NCBI RefSeq assembly: GCF_014297275.1
Contig: NZ_JACOQK010000001.1
Span: 1,426,001 to 1,490,000, forward strand
Reading direction: 5' to 3'
Source: Clostridium facile
GTDB taxonomy: Bacteria; Bacillota; Clostridia; Oscillospirales; Ruminococcaceae
Length of the DNA stretch: 64,000 nt
Shown here: piece after piece, positions 7,759 through 15,806 of the stretch
Layout: the number at the start of each line of letters is the position of its first letter
How positions within the stretch are numbered: the first letter of the stretch is position 1
The notes under the pieces: generated by a model
Told to the model about the DNA's origin: nothing
The model's input: the letters and a program-made list of their open reading frames with translations, nothing else
Databases searched by the model: none
Position numbers and translations under genes: made by a program

Positions 7759-9282
7759 ATGAAAAAAGTATGGAAGTTTTTAACAAGTAGATTATTTGTC
7801 ATAATTGCTTTATTATTGCTGCAAGTTGCGCTGTTGGCATTTTGTTTGTATTTTGTCAGCGCAAAATACTACTATTATTCTTTGCTCTTAACAGCAATTA
7901 GTATCTGTTTAGTGTTGTTAATTATTAACAAAAACGAAAACCCTGCCTATAAAATTGTCTGGATCTGCTTAATCTTTTTGTTTCCAGTGGCAGGAGGGAT
8001 TTTTTATTTATTATTCCGGAAAGAAAACACTCAAAAACACATTTTAAAGCAAATCCAAAAAAGCAAATATCACATTGAAAAAAAACTGCCTGAAAACCAG
8101 GAGATTTTCCAGGAAATCCAACAAAAAAATCCTGTTATCGCAAAACATGTACATTATACTACCCATGTTACCCAAGAACCAGCCTGGAAAAACACCCAAA
8201 CAGAATATTTAAGCCCTGGTGAAGTAAAATTTAAAGCTTTACTAGAAGAATTGGAACAAGCAGAACAGTTCATTTTTATGGAGTATTTTATCATTGAGCC
8301 TGGCTTAATGTGGAACAGCGTATTGGATATTTTAATTGAAAAAGTAAGACAAGGCGTAGAAGTCCGGCTAATGTATGACGATATGGGATGTATCAATACA
8401 TTGCCTCCCCATTATGACGAATATCTACGCTCCCAAGGGATTCAAGTAGCTGTATTTAATCCATTCCGTGCAAAATTAAACGGCTTTATGAATAATCGTG
8501 ATCACCGTAAAATCGCAGTAATTGATGGCAATGTAGGTTTTACCGGTGGGATTAACTTAGCAGATGAATACATCAACGAACATGAACGTTTTGGATATTG
8601 GAAAGATGCTTCTGTTATGATCAAAGGCCCCGCTGTAAACAACCTCACCGCAATGTTCCTGCAATTGTGGCAGTATACAACCGGTACTACAAACGAATTC
8701 TCCCAATATCAATGTACCAGGCTTTATGAAACAGACGGTTATGTCCAGCCATTTGATGATAATCCTTTGGATGAAGAATTGGTTGGGGAAAAAACCTACT
8801 TGAATATCATTAATTCCGCTGAGAAATATATCTATTTAACAACTCCTTATTTAGTATTGGATAATGAGATGCTTTCCATGTTGTGTTTAGCAGCACAAAA
8901 CGGGGTGGATGTCCGGATTATCACACCACATATCCCGGATAAGCCATATGTTTTCGCAGTAACCCGCTCTTTCTATCAACCGTTAATAGAAGCTGGCGTA
9001 AAAATTTATGAGTTTACCCCTGGATTTATCCATTCCAAAACGATTGTAGCAGATGACCAGGTTGCCATTGTAGGAACAACCAACTTTGATTTTCGGAGCT
9101 TTTACCTTCATTTTGAATGTGGTATCTGGATGTACCAATCAAAAGCGGTACACCAAGTATATCAGGATTACTGCAATACTTTAAAGCAATCCCAGGAAAT
9201 TTCTTTGGAAGAATGTAAAAAGACAAAATGGTATATACGGCTACTACGTGCTGTACTTCGCGTATTTGCGCCGTTAATGTAG
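7759..9282 (+). CDS. cls: Cardiolipin synthase (phospholipase D family)
   Basis: A 507-residue membrane enzyme that condenses two phosphatidylglycerol molecules into cardiolipin and glycerol. Two N-terminal membrane helices (about residues 8-50) and a third hydrophobic stretch at ~65-85 form the PLD nuclease N-terminal domain. Two HKD catalytic motifs follow: HRKIAVIDG with a GFTGG trailer, and HSKTIVADD with GTTNFD. ATG at 7759 is used because GGAGGG lies 5 nt upstream; a longer in-frame extension has no ribosome binding site. The aroE-like gene starts 18 bp after its stop. The length is typical of Firmicute Cls. Confidence 0.93.
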   Translation: MKKVWKFLTSRLFVIIALLLLQVALLAFCLYFVSAKYYYYSLLLTAISICLVLLIINKNENPAYKIVWICLIFLFPVAGGIFYLLFRKENTQKHILKQIQKSKYHIEKKLPENQEIFQEIQQKNPVIAKHVHYTTHVTQEPAWKNTQTEYLSPGEVKFKALLEELEQAEQFIFMEYFIIEPGLMWNSVLDILIEKVRQGVEVRLMYDDMGCINTLPPHYDEYLRSQGIQVAVFNPFRAKLNGFMNNRDHRKIAVIDGNVGFTGGINLADEYINEHERFGYWKDASVMIKGPAVNNLTAMFLQLWQYTTGTTNEFSQYQCTRLYETDGYVQPFDDNPLDEELVGEKTYLNIINSAEKYIYLTTPYLVLDNEMLSMLCLAAQNGVDVRIITPHIPDKPYVFAVTRSFYQPLIEAGVKIYEFTPGFIHSKTIVADDQVAIVGTTNFDFRSFYLHFECGIWMYQSKAVHQVYQDYCNTLKQSQEISLEECKKTKWYIRLLRAVLRVFAPLM

Positions 9283-9299
9283 ACAGAAAAGAGGGAAAT

Positions 9300-10169
9300 A
9301 TGATGCAAAAATCTTATCGGGAAGAATTGGTTGGGGTGTTTGGTGACCCTATTGACGAAAATCCAACCGTTATTTTAGAACAAGCTGCTTTTCAGGCGTG
9401 CCAGTTAAACTACCGGTATTTAAATATTTTGGTAAAATCAGAGGATCTGGAGCAAGCTATCCTTGGCATGAAAGCAATGCATATGAAAGGGATTAATTTG
9501 ACTATTCCCCATAAATGCGCTGTACTTCCCTATTTAGATGGTATTTCTAAAGAAGCCTCTATTATCGGGGCTGTCAATACCATTGTAGTAAAGGATGGCA
9601 AACTAGTTGGGGAAAACACCGATGGAAAAGGCTTCTTAACTTCCTTACAGGAAAATGATATTACCGTTCTTGGTCAAGAAATCATGATATTGGGCGCTGG
9701 TGGTGCTGCCCGTGCTATAGCGGTGGAATTGGCGTTAGCGGGTGCGAAAAAAATAACCATTGTCAATCGCAGTCGACAACGTGGTGAGGAACTTACAACT
9801 CTAATCCAAGAAAAAACCTCCTGTCAGGCAGAATTTTTGCTATGGAATAAAACAATTTCCATACCAGAAGAAATTAATATTTTAGTTAATGCTACATCAA
9901 TTGGCTTATTCCCTAATGTGGAACAAAAACCAGATTTAGACGAATCTTCCCTTCGTCCTGATCTGGTCGTGTGCGATGTCATCCCAAATCATCCTCGCAC
10001 CCAGTTACTCAAAATGGCGGAACAACAAGGCGCAAAAACGATTGATGGTTTAGGCATGTTGGTAAATCAGGGAGCAATTAACTTTCAGTTATGGACAGGA
10101 AAAAAAGCTCCTGTAGAAGTTATGAAACAAGCAATCCAAAAAGAGTTTGGTCTGGAGGAATCCCTGTGA
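9300..10169 (+). CDS. AroE-like shikimate/quinate dehydrogenase family protein
   Basis: A 289-residue NAD(P)-dependent dehydrogenase of the shikimate dehydrogenase family. The catalytic Lys (NLTIPHK, K72), Asn (GAVNT, N93) and Asp (GENTDGKG, D108) are present, as is the nucleotide loop GAGGAARAI and NATSIGLFPN. The usual N-terminal SLS motif that binds the shikimate carboxylate is missing: the stretch at residues 15-25 is GDPIDENPTVI. The true substrate may therefore not be shikimate. The start is ATG 9300 with GAGGG upstream. Its stop overlaps the GTG of the glycerate kinase gene, so the two are coupled. It may belong to a hydroxy-acid pathway rather than aromatic synthesis. Confidence 0.8.
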   Translation: MMQKSYREELVGVFGDPIDENPTVILEQAAFQACQLNYRYLNILVKSEDLEQAILGMKAMHMKGINLTIPHKCAVLPYLDGISKEASIIGAVNTIVVKDGKLVGENTDGKGFLTSLQENDITVLGQEIMILGAGGAARAIAVELALAGAKKITIVNRSRQRGEELTTLIQEKTSCQAEFLLWNKTISIPEEINILVNATSIGLFPNVEQKPDLDESSLRPDLVVCDVIPNHPRTQLLKMAEQQGAKTIDGLGMLVNQGAINFQLWTGKKAPVEVMKQAIQKEFGLEESL

Positions 10170-11290
10170 AAAAATGCGTAATCGCACCGGATTCTTTTAA
10201 AGGCAGTATGACTTCTATTGAGGTTTGCCAAATTATAAAACAAAAGGTAGCAGAATTTTTTCCAGGTTGCCAGACAGTTTGTCTACCAATCGCAGATGGT
10301 GGCGAAGGCACTGTGGATTGCTTTTTACAAGCAATGCAAGGAGAAAAGATAATGGTACCAGTACATGGGCCTCATATGGAGGATATTACTGGATTTTATG
10401 GTAGATTCCAAGATACCGCAATTATCGAAATGGCTGCCGCTTCTGGCCTACCATTGGCAGAAAGGCATTTGAATCCCTCTGTTACCACTACTTATGGAGT
10501 AGGAGAATTGATGTTACATGCGATCCAACATGGTGCAAAACAAATTATCTTAGGCATAGGAGGAAGCTGTACTAATGATGCTGGTTGTGGATGTGCTGCT
10601 GCTTTAGGTGCAAAATTCTATCATGGAGCTCAGACTTTCCTTCCAACAGGAAAAAATTTAGGTCAAATCACAAAGATTGATTTGTCAGAGCTCAAATCTC
10701 TTTTAAATGGAGTTTCTGTCCTTACTATGTGTGATGTCACAAATCCATTATATGGTCCCAATGGAGCTGCTGTGGTTTACGCACCACAAAAAGGGGCTAC
10801 TCCTGAAATGGTGAAACTGTTAAACGAACAATTAATACAGTTTGATCATATCCTACAAACTCAACTTGGCTATTCTGTGGCAGCCCTTCCTGGAGCGGGG
10901 GCTGCTGGTGGCTTCGGCGCAGGAGCTGTCGCATTTCTTCAAGCAAAATTGCAGTCTGGGATTGATACGGTATTGGAGCTTACCAAATTTGAAAAGCAAA
11001 TTCAATTTGCCGATTTGGTTATCACTGGAGAAGGAAAGCTGGATCAACAAAGCTTACAGGGAAAAGTCATCAGTGGAATCGCAAAACGGACTTTCCCTTA
11101 TCATATTCCCACTGTTGCTATTGTCGGGGATATTGGAGAAGATATAGCATCTATTTATCAAATGGGAATTTCAGCAGTATTTAGTATCAATCAGGTTGCA
11201 ATTCCTTTTTCAGAATCTAAAAAACGGAGCAAACAGGATTTAGCTCGTACAACGGAGAATATCTTGCGTTTTCTAAAGGTATTCCATTAA
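10166..11290 (+). CDS. Glycerate 2-kinase (GlxK/GarK family)
   Basis: A 374-residue cytoplasmic kinase that phosphorylates D-glycerate to 2-phosphoglycerate, feeding glycolysis. The family opening VIAPDSFKGSMTS is clear, followed by IADGGEGT and GIGGSCTNDAGCG, with VITGEGKLDQQS near the C-terminus. The start is GTG at 10166 with GGAGG at 10154-10158, overlapping the AroE-like stop by 4 bp. The length is normal. Coupling to the atypical dehydrogenase suggests they act in one hydroxy-acid route; this is inference. Confidence 0.92.
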   Translation: MKKCVIAPDSFKGSMTSIEVCQIIKQKVAEFFPGCQTVCLPIADGGEGTVDCFLQAMQGEKIMVPVHGPHMEDITGFYGRFQDTAIIEMAAASGLPLAERHLNPSVTTTYGVGELMLHAIQHGAKQIILGIGGSCTNDAGCGCAAALGAKFYHGAQTFLPTGKNLGQITKIDLSELKSLLNGVSVLTMCDVTNPLYGPNGAAVVYAPQKGATPEMVKLLNEQLIQFDHILQTQLGYSVAALPGAGAAGGFGAGAVAFLQAKLQSGIDTVLELTKFEKQIQFADLVITGEGKLDQQSLQGKVISGIAKRTFPYHIPTVAIVGDIGEDIASIYQMGISAVFSINQVAIPFSESKKRSKQDLARTTENILRFLKVFH

Positions 11291-11318
11291 AATAAATGCT
11301 TCTTTTTTTATTTTGCTA

Positions 11319-11347
11319 TTGACAATTTTCGCAATAACTGCTATAAT
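11319..11347 (+). promoter_or_regulatory. Consensus promoter of tRNA-Leu
   Basis: TTGACA at 11319-11324 and TATAAT at 11342-11347 are separated by 17 bp. The tRNA begins 23 bp downstream of the -10 box. Confidence 0.85.
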
Positions 11348-11369
11348 ATAACAGTTCAATTGAACAAAT

Positions 11370-11453
11370 GCGGCAGTGCTGGAATCGGCAGACAGGCACG
11401 TTTGAGGGGCGTGTGTCTTTGACGTACGGGTTCAAGTCCCGTTTGCCGCACCA
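11370..11453 (+). tRNA. tRNA-Leu (anticodon GAG)
   Basis: An 84-nt cloverleaf. The acceptor GCGGCAG pairs with TTGCCGC, the anticodon stem CACGT/GCGTG encloses loop TTGAGGG with anticodon GAG, and the variable arm is long with a GTC/GAC stem as in class II tRNAs. The T arm is CGGG-TTCAAGT-CCCG, and CCA is encoded. GAG reads CTC/CTT leucine codons. It has its own promoter and terminator, so it is a single-gene unit. Confidence 0.95.
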
Positions 11454-11457
11454 GGCT

Positions 11458-11491
11458 GAGTCTGGATGCAATTTGCGTCCAGACTCTTTTT
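11458..11491 (+). terminator. Terminator of tRNA-Leu
   Basis: A 12-bp stem (11458-11469 with 11475-11486, one G:T or mismatch position) with a 5-nt loop, followed by TTTTTATTTTT. It lies directly after the tRNA. Confidence 0.85.
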
Positions 11492-11550
11492 ATTTTTGTA
11501 AGCAATGGTCTTGCATTTATTGTGGTGATCTTTTTAGTAGTACAAGCCCA

Positions 11551-11587
11551 AATCTTCGATGAGTCATTTACTCATCGAAGATTTTTT
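11551..11587 (+). terminator. Second intrinsic terminator downstream of tRNA-Leu
   Basis: A perfect 14-bp inverted repeat (11551-11564 and 11570-11583) around a 5-nt CATTT loop, ending in a T-run. No gene is visible between it and the first terminator 60 bp upstream, so it either backs up that terminator or ends a short RNA. Confidence 0.7.
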
Positions 11588-12022
11588 ATGTCTATCTTTA
11601 TATCCTGTTCATGCAAATCTATTTCAAAATACTTTACACTAGTAATGTTTGGATTCTTTTCTTTTATCTATTACTACAAGATACTTGATAGCATAAGCTC
11701 ATTAACATAGGATGAATCAGATATCTATTGTTTCTATTTTACGTAACAAAAACAAAATTTTGTAAAGTATAAAAAAGAACTCTTACATTCAACAGTCATT
11801 TCTTTTTGAATTTCCATAATAGAAAAGATATCATTCTTTAAGCATCAATCCCTTTTGGAAATTATGATATTATTACTTCATGAATGACTTTACTCCTTTA
11901 TATAATAGTGGATAAAAATTAATGCCATGTTTTTTATTTCAATATCAATATGCAACTTTCATACTATCAAAAATGGACGCATATATTTCTATCGTCCTAA
12001 TAAATAATAAGGGAGGTTCTTT
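11588..12022. other. AT-rich non-coding gap before the SOD gene
   Basis: About 435 bp of very AT-rich sequence. Short open frames occur but none has both a ribosome binding site and protein-like composition. A TATAAT at 11901-11906 could serve the SOD gene, though its -35 partner is poor. I found no copy of the tRNA 3' end that would mark an integrated element. Confidence 0.55.
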
Positions 12023-12661
12023 ATGGAAAATAATTATTATCCATTTTTTAATTTACCATTATTATATGCCTATAATGCCCTTGAACCATTTATTGATGAA
12101 AAAACAATGTACTTACATCATGATAAGCATCTGCAAACTTATATTGATAACTTAAACGCTATTTTAAAAGACCAGCCAAAACTACAAAAGCTATCCTTAG
12201 AACAGCTGATTAAAATCGCAGGAAATTTACCGAAAAAACTACAAATATCTATACGAAATAATGCGGGAGGAGTCTATAATCATCGTTTCTTCTTTCAAGG
12301 AATAGCACCTCCCATAGAAAAAGAGCCAGAAGGGAAACTAATTCAAAAAATCAACTGCCAATTCGGGAGTTTTCATAATTTTAAAGTAGAGTTTAAAAAA
12401 TCTGCGCTATCTGTATTTGGTTCTGGTTATACCTGGCTCGTATCAAATAGGTGCAAATTAAAAATGATTACAACCTCTAATCAAAATTGTCCTCTTGAAC
12501 AAGGACTTTTCCCTATTCTTACAATAGACGTATGGGAGCATGCGTATTATCTAAAACATTACAATGTCCGTAGCGGATATGTTGACGATTGGTTCAAAAT
12601 TGTAGATTGGAATCAAGCAGAGCAAAATTTTCTTGGCATTTCGTTGCACAAGTCAATTTAA
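12023..12661 (+). CDS. Superoxide dismutase, Mn/Fe family
   Basis: A 212-residue cytoplasmic enzyme that dismutes superoxide to peroxide and oxygen. All four metal ligands are visible: H32 (in LHHDKH), H87 (YNHRFFF), D169 and H173 (IDVWEHAYYL). The second-sphere Tyr is Y40, and Q154 in TSNQN with GG at 82-83 points to the Mn-type arrangement. The His that normally follows the HHxKH core is Leu here (L37), and GSGW is GSGY. GGGAGG lies upstream of the ATG. The gene is monocistronic and more AT-rich than its neighbours, which may indicate transfer. Confidence 0.88.
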   Translation: MENNYYPFFNLPLLYAYNALEPFIDEKTMYLHHDKHLQTYIDNLNAILKDQPKLQKLSLEQLIKIAGNLPKKLQISIRNNAGGVYNHRFFFQGIAPPIEKEPEGKLIQKINCQFGSFHNFKVEFKKSALSVFGSGYTWLVSNRCKLKMITTSNQNCPLEQGLFPILTIDVWEHAYYLKHYNVRSGYVDDWFKIVDWNQAEQNFLGISLHKSI

Positions 12662-12766
12662 ATAACGATTCCCACTTAAAAATTACTGATTCTATATCTT
12701 GCATGGATTGTTTGTATCTTATTTATTTCAATTATTTTTATGTAACTAATATTTTCACCATTTTTT

Positions 12767-12800
12767 AAGCTCAATTATGATTAACATAATTGAGCTTTTT
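12767..12800 (+). terminator. Terminator after the SOD gene
   Basis: A perfect 13-bp inverted repeat (12767-12779 and 12785-12797, AAGCTCAATTATG and its complement) with a 5-nt loop, then TTTATTTTT. It lies about 105 bp past the SOD stop. Confidence 0.75.
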
Positions 12801-12904
12801 ATTTTTATCTATTTAAATAAATTATAGCTAATTATTTAATTTTTTATTTATTTTTCTAAATTTTAATATGATTTTAATACAATCCATGAGAAATAAATTT
12901 ACTC

Positions 12905-12932
12905 TTTACATAAAATGATGTTACACTATACT
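12905..12932 (+). promoter_or_regulatory. Likely promoter of the OpuC/EgtU-type operon
   Basis: TTTACA at 12905-12910 and TATACT at 12927-12932 are separated by 16 bp, with the ribosome binding site starting 10 bp downstream. The leader would be very short. Confidence 0.55.
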
Positions 12933-12960
12933 AGTATATGTGGAAAGGAGAGATAGCAGG

Positions 12961-14106
12961 ATGATTGAATTTAAAGGTGTTTATAAATCCTATAAAAACA
13001 AATCTGTTCTAGCAAATATCAACTTGACCATTAACGATGATGAATTCTTTGTATTAATTGGTGCTAGTGGATGTGGAAAAACCACCCTTTTAAAAATGAT
13101 TAACAAGTTGAATTCCATTGACCGCGGCGAACTGTTGATTGATGGAACGTCTGTGAAAAAAATAAAAGAGTCGGACCTTCCAAAACAAATCGGATATGTT
13201 GTTCAGGAAGGTGGACTGTTTCCCCATATGACAGTAGGGGATAATATTGCGCTTACTATGAAATTGGCTGGGTTCTCCAAACAAGATATTCAGAACCGTG
13301 TGGATGAAATGTTAGAAATGGTAGCTCTGGAACCTGGAATCTACCGTGATTTATATCCATCACAACTCTCAGGGGGACAACGACAAAGAGTGGGGGTTGC
13401 CCGTGCTTTTGCAACAGATCCTCCTGTTATACTGATGGATGAACCTTTTTCTGCCTTGGATCCAGTAACAAGGAATGAATTACAAGATGAAGTATTCCAT
13501 CTGCAAAATCGCACCCATAAAACTGTTGTGTTTGTTACTCATGATATGGACGAGGCAATTAAACTAGCTACCAGGATATGTATTATTCAAAACGGCCATA
13601 TTGTACAATGTGACCGCCCTGAAGAAATTTTAAAACATCCAGCAAATAGCTATGTGGAAGAATTTATTGGTAAAAATAAGTTGTGGAGCAATCCTGAGTT
13701 TGTAAAAGCGGAAGACATTATGTTAAAACGTCCAGTACAGGCTTCTGGGGAACGCACTGTAATTCAGGCAATTCATATTATGGGACACTATAACGTGGAT
13801 AGCCTTTTAGTTACAGAGGATGGCAAATTAAAAGGCGTTGTTTGGATGAATGATTTACGTAAAATTAAAAATGACAATGACAAAATCAGAAACTACGTCT
13901 CTGATGATTACATTTCTGTATTTAACGATACCTCTTTGAAAAAAATCATATCTACCATAGATTATAATATTTCTGGAATTATACCAGTGATTGACCATGA
14001 ATCCAATTTAAAAGGATTTTTAACCAAAGGTAGAATGCTTTCTATCCTAAGCCGTCAATTCACTCCAGAAGGTTCTTCCGAAGAAAGGAGTGGTATCATT
14101 GACTGA
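12961..14106 (+). CDS. OpuCA/ProV-type ABC transporter ATP-binding protein with CBS domains
   Basis: A 381-residue ATPase powering an importer of the glycine betaine/choline/ergothioneine class. Walker A GASGCGKTT (~36-44), signature LSGGQRQRVGVARA, Walker B VILMDEPFSALD and the switch His in VTHD are present. Residues ~255-365 form a CBS pair, which in this family senses ionic strength or nucleotides. The ATG at 12961 follows GGAAAGGAG; an upstream in-frame GTG at 12940 precedes that site and is rejected. The permease start overlaps its stop by 8 bp, so the two are translationally coupled. Confidence 0.9.
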   Translation: MIEFKGVYKSYKNKSVLANINLTINDDEFFVLIGASGCGKTTLLKMINKLNSIDRGELLIDGTSVKKIKESDLPKQIGYVVQEGGLFPHMTVGDNIALTMKLAGFSKQDIQNRVDEMLEMVALEPGIYRDLYPSQLSGGQRQRVGVARAFATDPPVILMDEPFSALDPVTRNELQDEVFHLQNRTHKTVVFVTHDMDEAIKLATRICIIQNGHIVQCDRPEEILKHPANSYVEEFIGKNKLWSNPEFVKAEDIMLKRPVQASGERTVIQAIHIMGHYNVDSLLVTEDGKLKGVVWMNDLRKIKNDNDKIRNYVSDDYISVFNDTSLKKIISTIDYNISGIIPVIDHESNLKGFLTKGRMLSILSRQFTPEGSSEERSGIID

Positions 14107-15685
14107 GTTTTTCCAGTTATTTATGGAGAAAAAAGGGGAACTACTACAGCTGTTCCTAGAACATATGAATATGACTGCATTGGCGGTATTCATTTCTTTG
14201 GCAATTGGTGTTCCAATTGGTGTACTTATTACCAGGAATAAAACGATTTCTAAAATTGTAATTGGAATTGCAAATATTATGCAATCGATTCCTTCCATTG
14301 CGTTATTGGCTTTTTCTGTACCATTTTTAGGAATTGGCACCAAGCCAGCGATTTTTATGGTCATTATTTATGCCCTGCTGCCAATTATTAAAAATACTTA
14401 CACTGGTATTATCAGTATTGATCCCAAAACAATAGAGGTCGCAAAAGGTTTGGGGTTAACAAAATGGAAACGGTTGTTCCGAATTGAACTGCCAATTGCT
14501 GCACCATTTATTATGTCCGGTATCCGTATTTCTGCAGTTGCCGCAGTTGGTACCATGACCATTGCCGCTTTTGCAGGTGCTGGTGGATTAGGCTGGTTTA
14601 TCAATTTGGGTTTAAATTCGCAAAATATTGGATTGGTATTATTAGGAGCGATTCCAGCTTCGCTATTGGCTTTAGGAATTGATTTTCTGTTAGGGCGTTT
14701 GGAACACGCTGTTACACCAGAAGGCCTCATGCCGGCGGATCAGATACAGAATATTCCAAAGAAAAAGCGCCGTTTGGAAAGAATTATTATTTTTTGCTTA
14801 TGTGGTTTACTTGTACTGATTCCTGCGATTACTACTCTATCGGAAACAATTGCTAGCCAAAATGAGAAAAAGATTACAGTTGCATCTAGTAATTTCACAG
14901 AAACTATTATTTTAGGGTACATGTACAGCGAACTAATTGAAGAAAATACAGACATTGAAGTGGAACAACGGTTTAACCTGAATGGTGGAATTGTTTGTTT
15001 CAATGCAATTAAAAGTGGAGATGCTGATATGTATGTGGAATATACTGGTTCCATCCTACCAAACTACCTCCATCAAAAAATAGAAACAACCGATCCTCAA
15101 GAAGTATATGACCAAGCTTCTAAAGCAATGAAAGATAATTATAATCTTCAGTTATCACAACCATTGGGCTTTAATAATACCTATGTTATGGCAATGAAAC
15201 CAGATGTTGCAGAAAAATACAATGTCCATACTTTATCCGAATTGATGAAAGTTTCGGATCAATTACGGTTGGGTTGTACGGTGAATTTTGCTCAACGAGA
15301 AGACTGTTTACCGTTGATGGAAAAAACATTTGGAACTAGCTTCCAATCGGTAAATGGCTTGGAAGGAGCAATTCGATACAACGCCTTAGCTTCCAACGAA
15401 GTTGATGTCATTGATGCTTTTTCTACAGATGCATTAATTGAAAAACAGGGGTTAACCTTAATTGAGGATGATATCCATTTCTTCCCTCCATACTATGCAG
15501 CAAATGTAGTCCGTCAGGAAACATTAGATAAATTCCCTGAATTAGAACCTGTGCTAGCGAAAATGGAAGGGATATTTGATGAACAAACTATGCGTTCTTT
15601 AAACTCAAAAGTTGATATTGATGGAATGGACGCAAAAGATGTCGCTCATGAATTTTTAGTGGAAAAAGGATTGATATCAGCTTAA
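14099..15685 (+). CDS. Fused permease/substrate-binding protein, OpuC/EgtU type
   Basis: A 528-residue fusion. Residues ~1-215 are an ABC permease with about six helices and the EAA-type loop (EVAKGLGLTKWKRLFRIELP). A further membrane helix (~230-255) anchors an extracellular type II binding domain (~265-528) opening with TVASSNFTETIILGYMY. Such fusions import osmoprotectants, and the closely similar EgtU of pneumococcus takes up ergothioneine, so the substrate is uncertain. The TTG at 14099 is chosen because GAAAGGAG ends 8 nt before it; the GTG at 14090 overlaps that site. Confidence 0.88.
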   Translation: MTEFFQLFMEKKGELLQLFLEHMNMTALAVFISLAIGVPIGVLITRNKTISKIVIGIANIMQSIPSIALLAFSVPFLGIGTKPAIFMVIIYALLPIIKNTYTGIISIDPKTIEVAKGLGLTKWKRLFRIELPIAAPFIMSGIRISAVAAVGTMTIAAFAGAGGLGWFINLGLNSQNIGLVLLGAIPASLLALGIDFLLGRLEHAVTPEGLMPADQIQNIPKKKRRLERIIIFCLCGLLVLIPAITTLSETIASQNEKKITVASSNFTETIILGYMYSELIEENTDIEVEQRFNLNGGIVCFNAIKSGDADMYVEYTGSILPNYLHQKIETTDPQEVYDQASKAMKDNYNLQLSQPLGFNNTYVMAMKPDVAEKYNVHTLSELMKVSDQLRLGCTVNFAQREDCLPLMEKTFGTSFQSVNGLEGAIRYNALASNEVDVIDAFSTDALIEKQGLTLIEDDIHFFPPYYAANVVRQETLDKFPELEPVLAKMEGIFDEQTMRSLNSKVDIDGMDAKDVAHEFLVEKGLISA

Positions 15686-15763
15686 TCTGTATTCTGGCTT
15701 TATAATTACTGATTCCAATAAGTGTTAGGATAAATTAAAACCAGTTTTTTATTTAGTCTATTA

Positions 15764-15795
15764 AAAAACACCGGTATTTTATACCGGTGTTTTTC
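15764..15795. terminator. Bidirectional terminator between convergent genes
   Basis: A stem ACACCGGTAT pairing with ATACCGGTGT around a TTT loop, flanked by A-tract and T-tract on either side. It can end both the rightward transporter operon and the leftward glycosidase transcript. Confidence 0.85.
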
Positions 15796-15806
15796 TTATG
15801 GCAAGA

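Noticed and set aside
11370..12661. Genomic island integrated at tRNA-Leu
   Set aside because: No repeat of the tRNA 3' end, integrase or mobility gene is present; only AT-rich sequence and a SOD gene follow.
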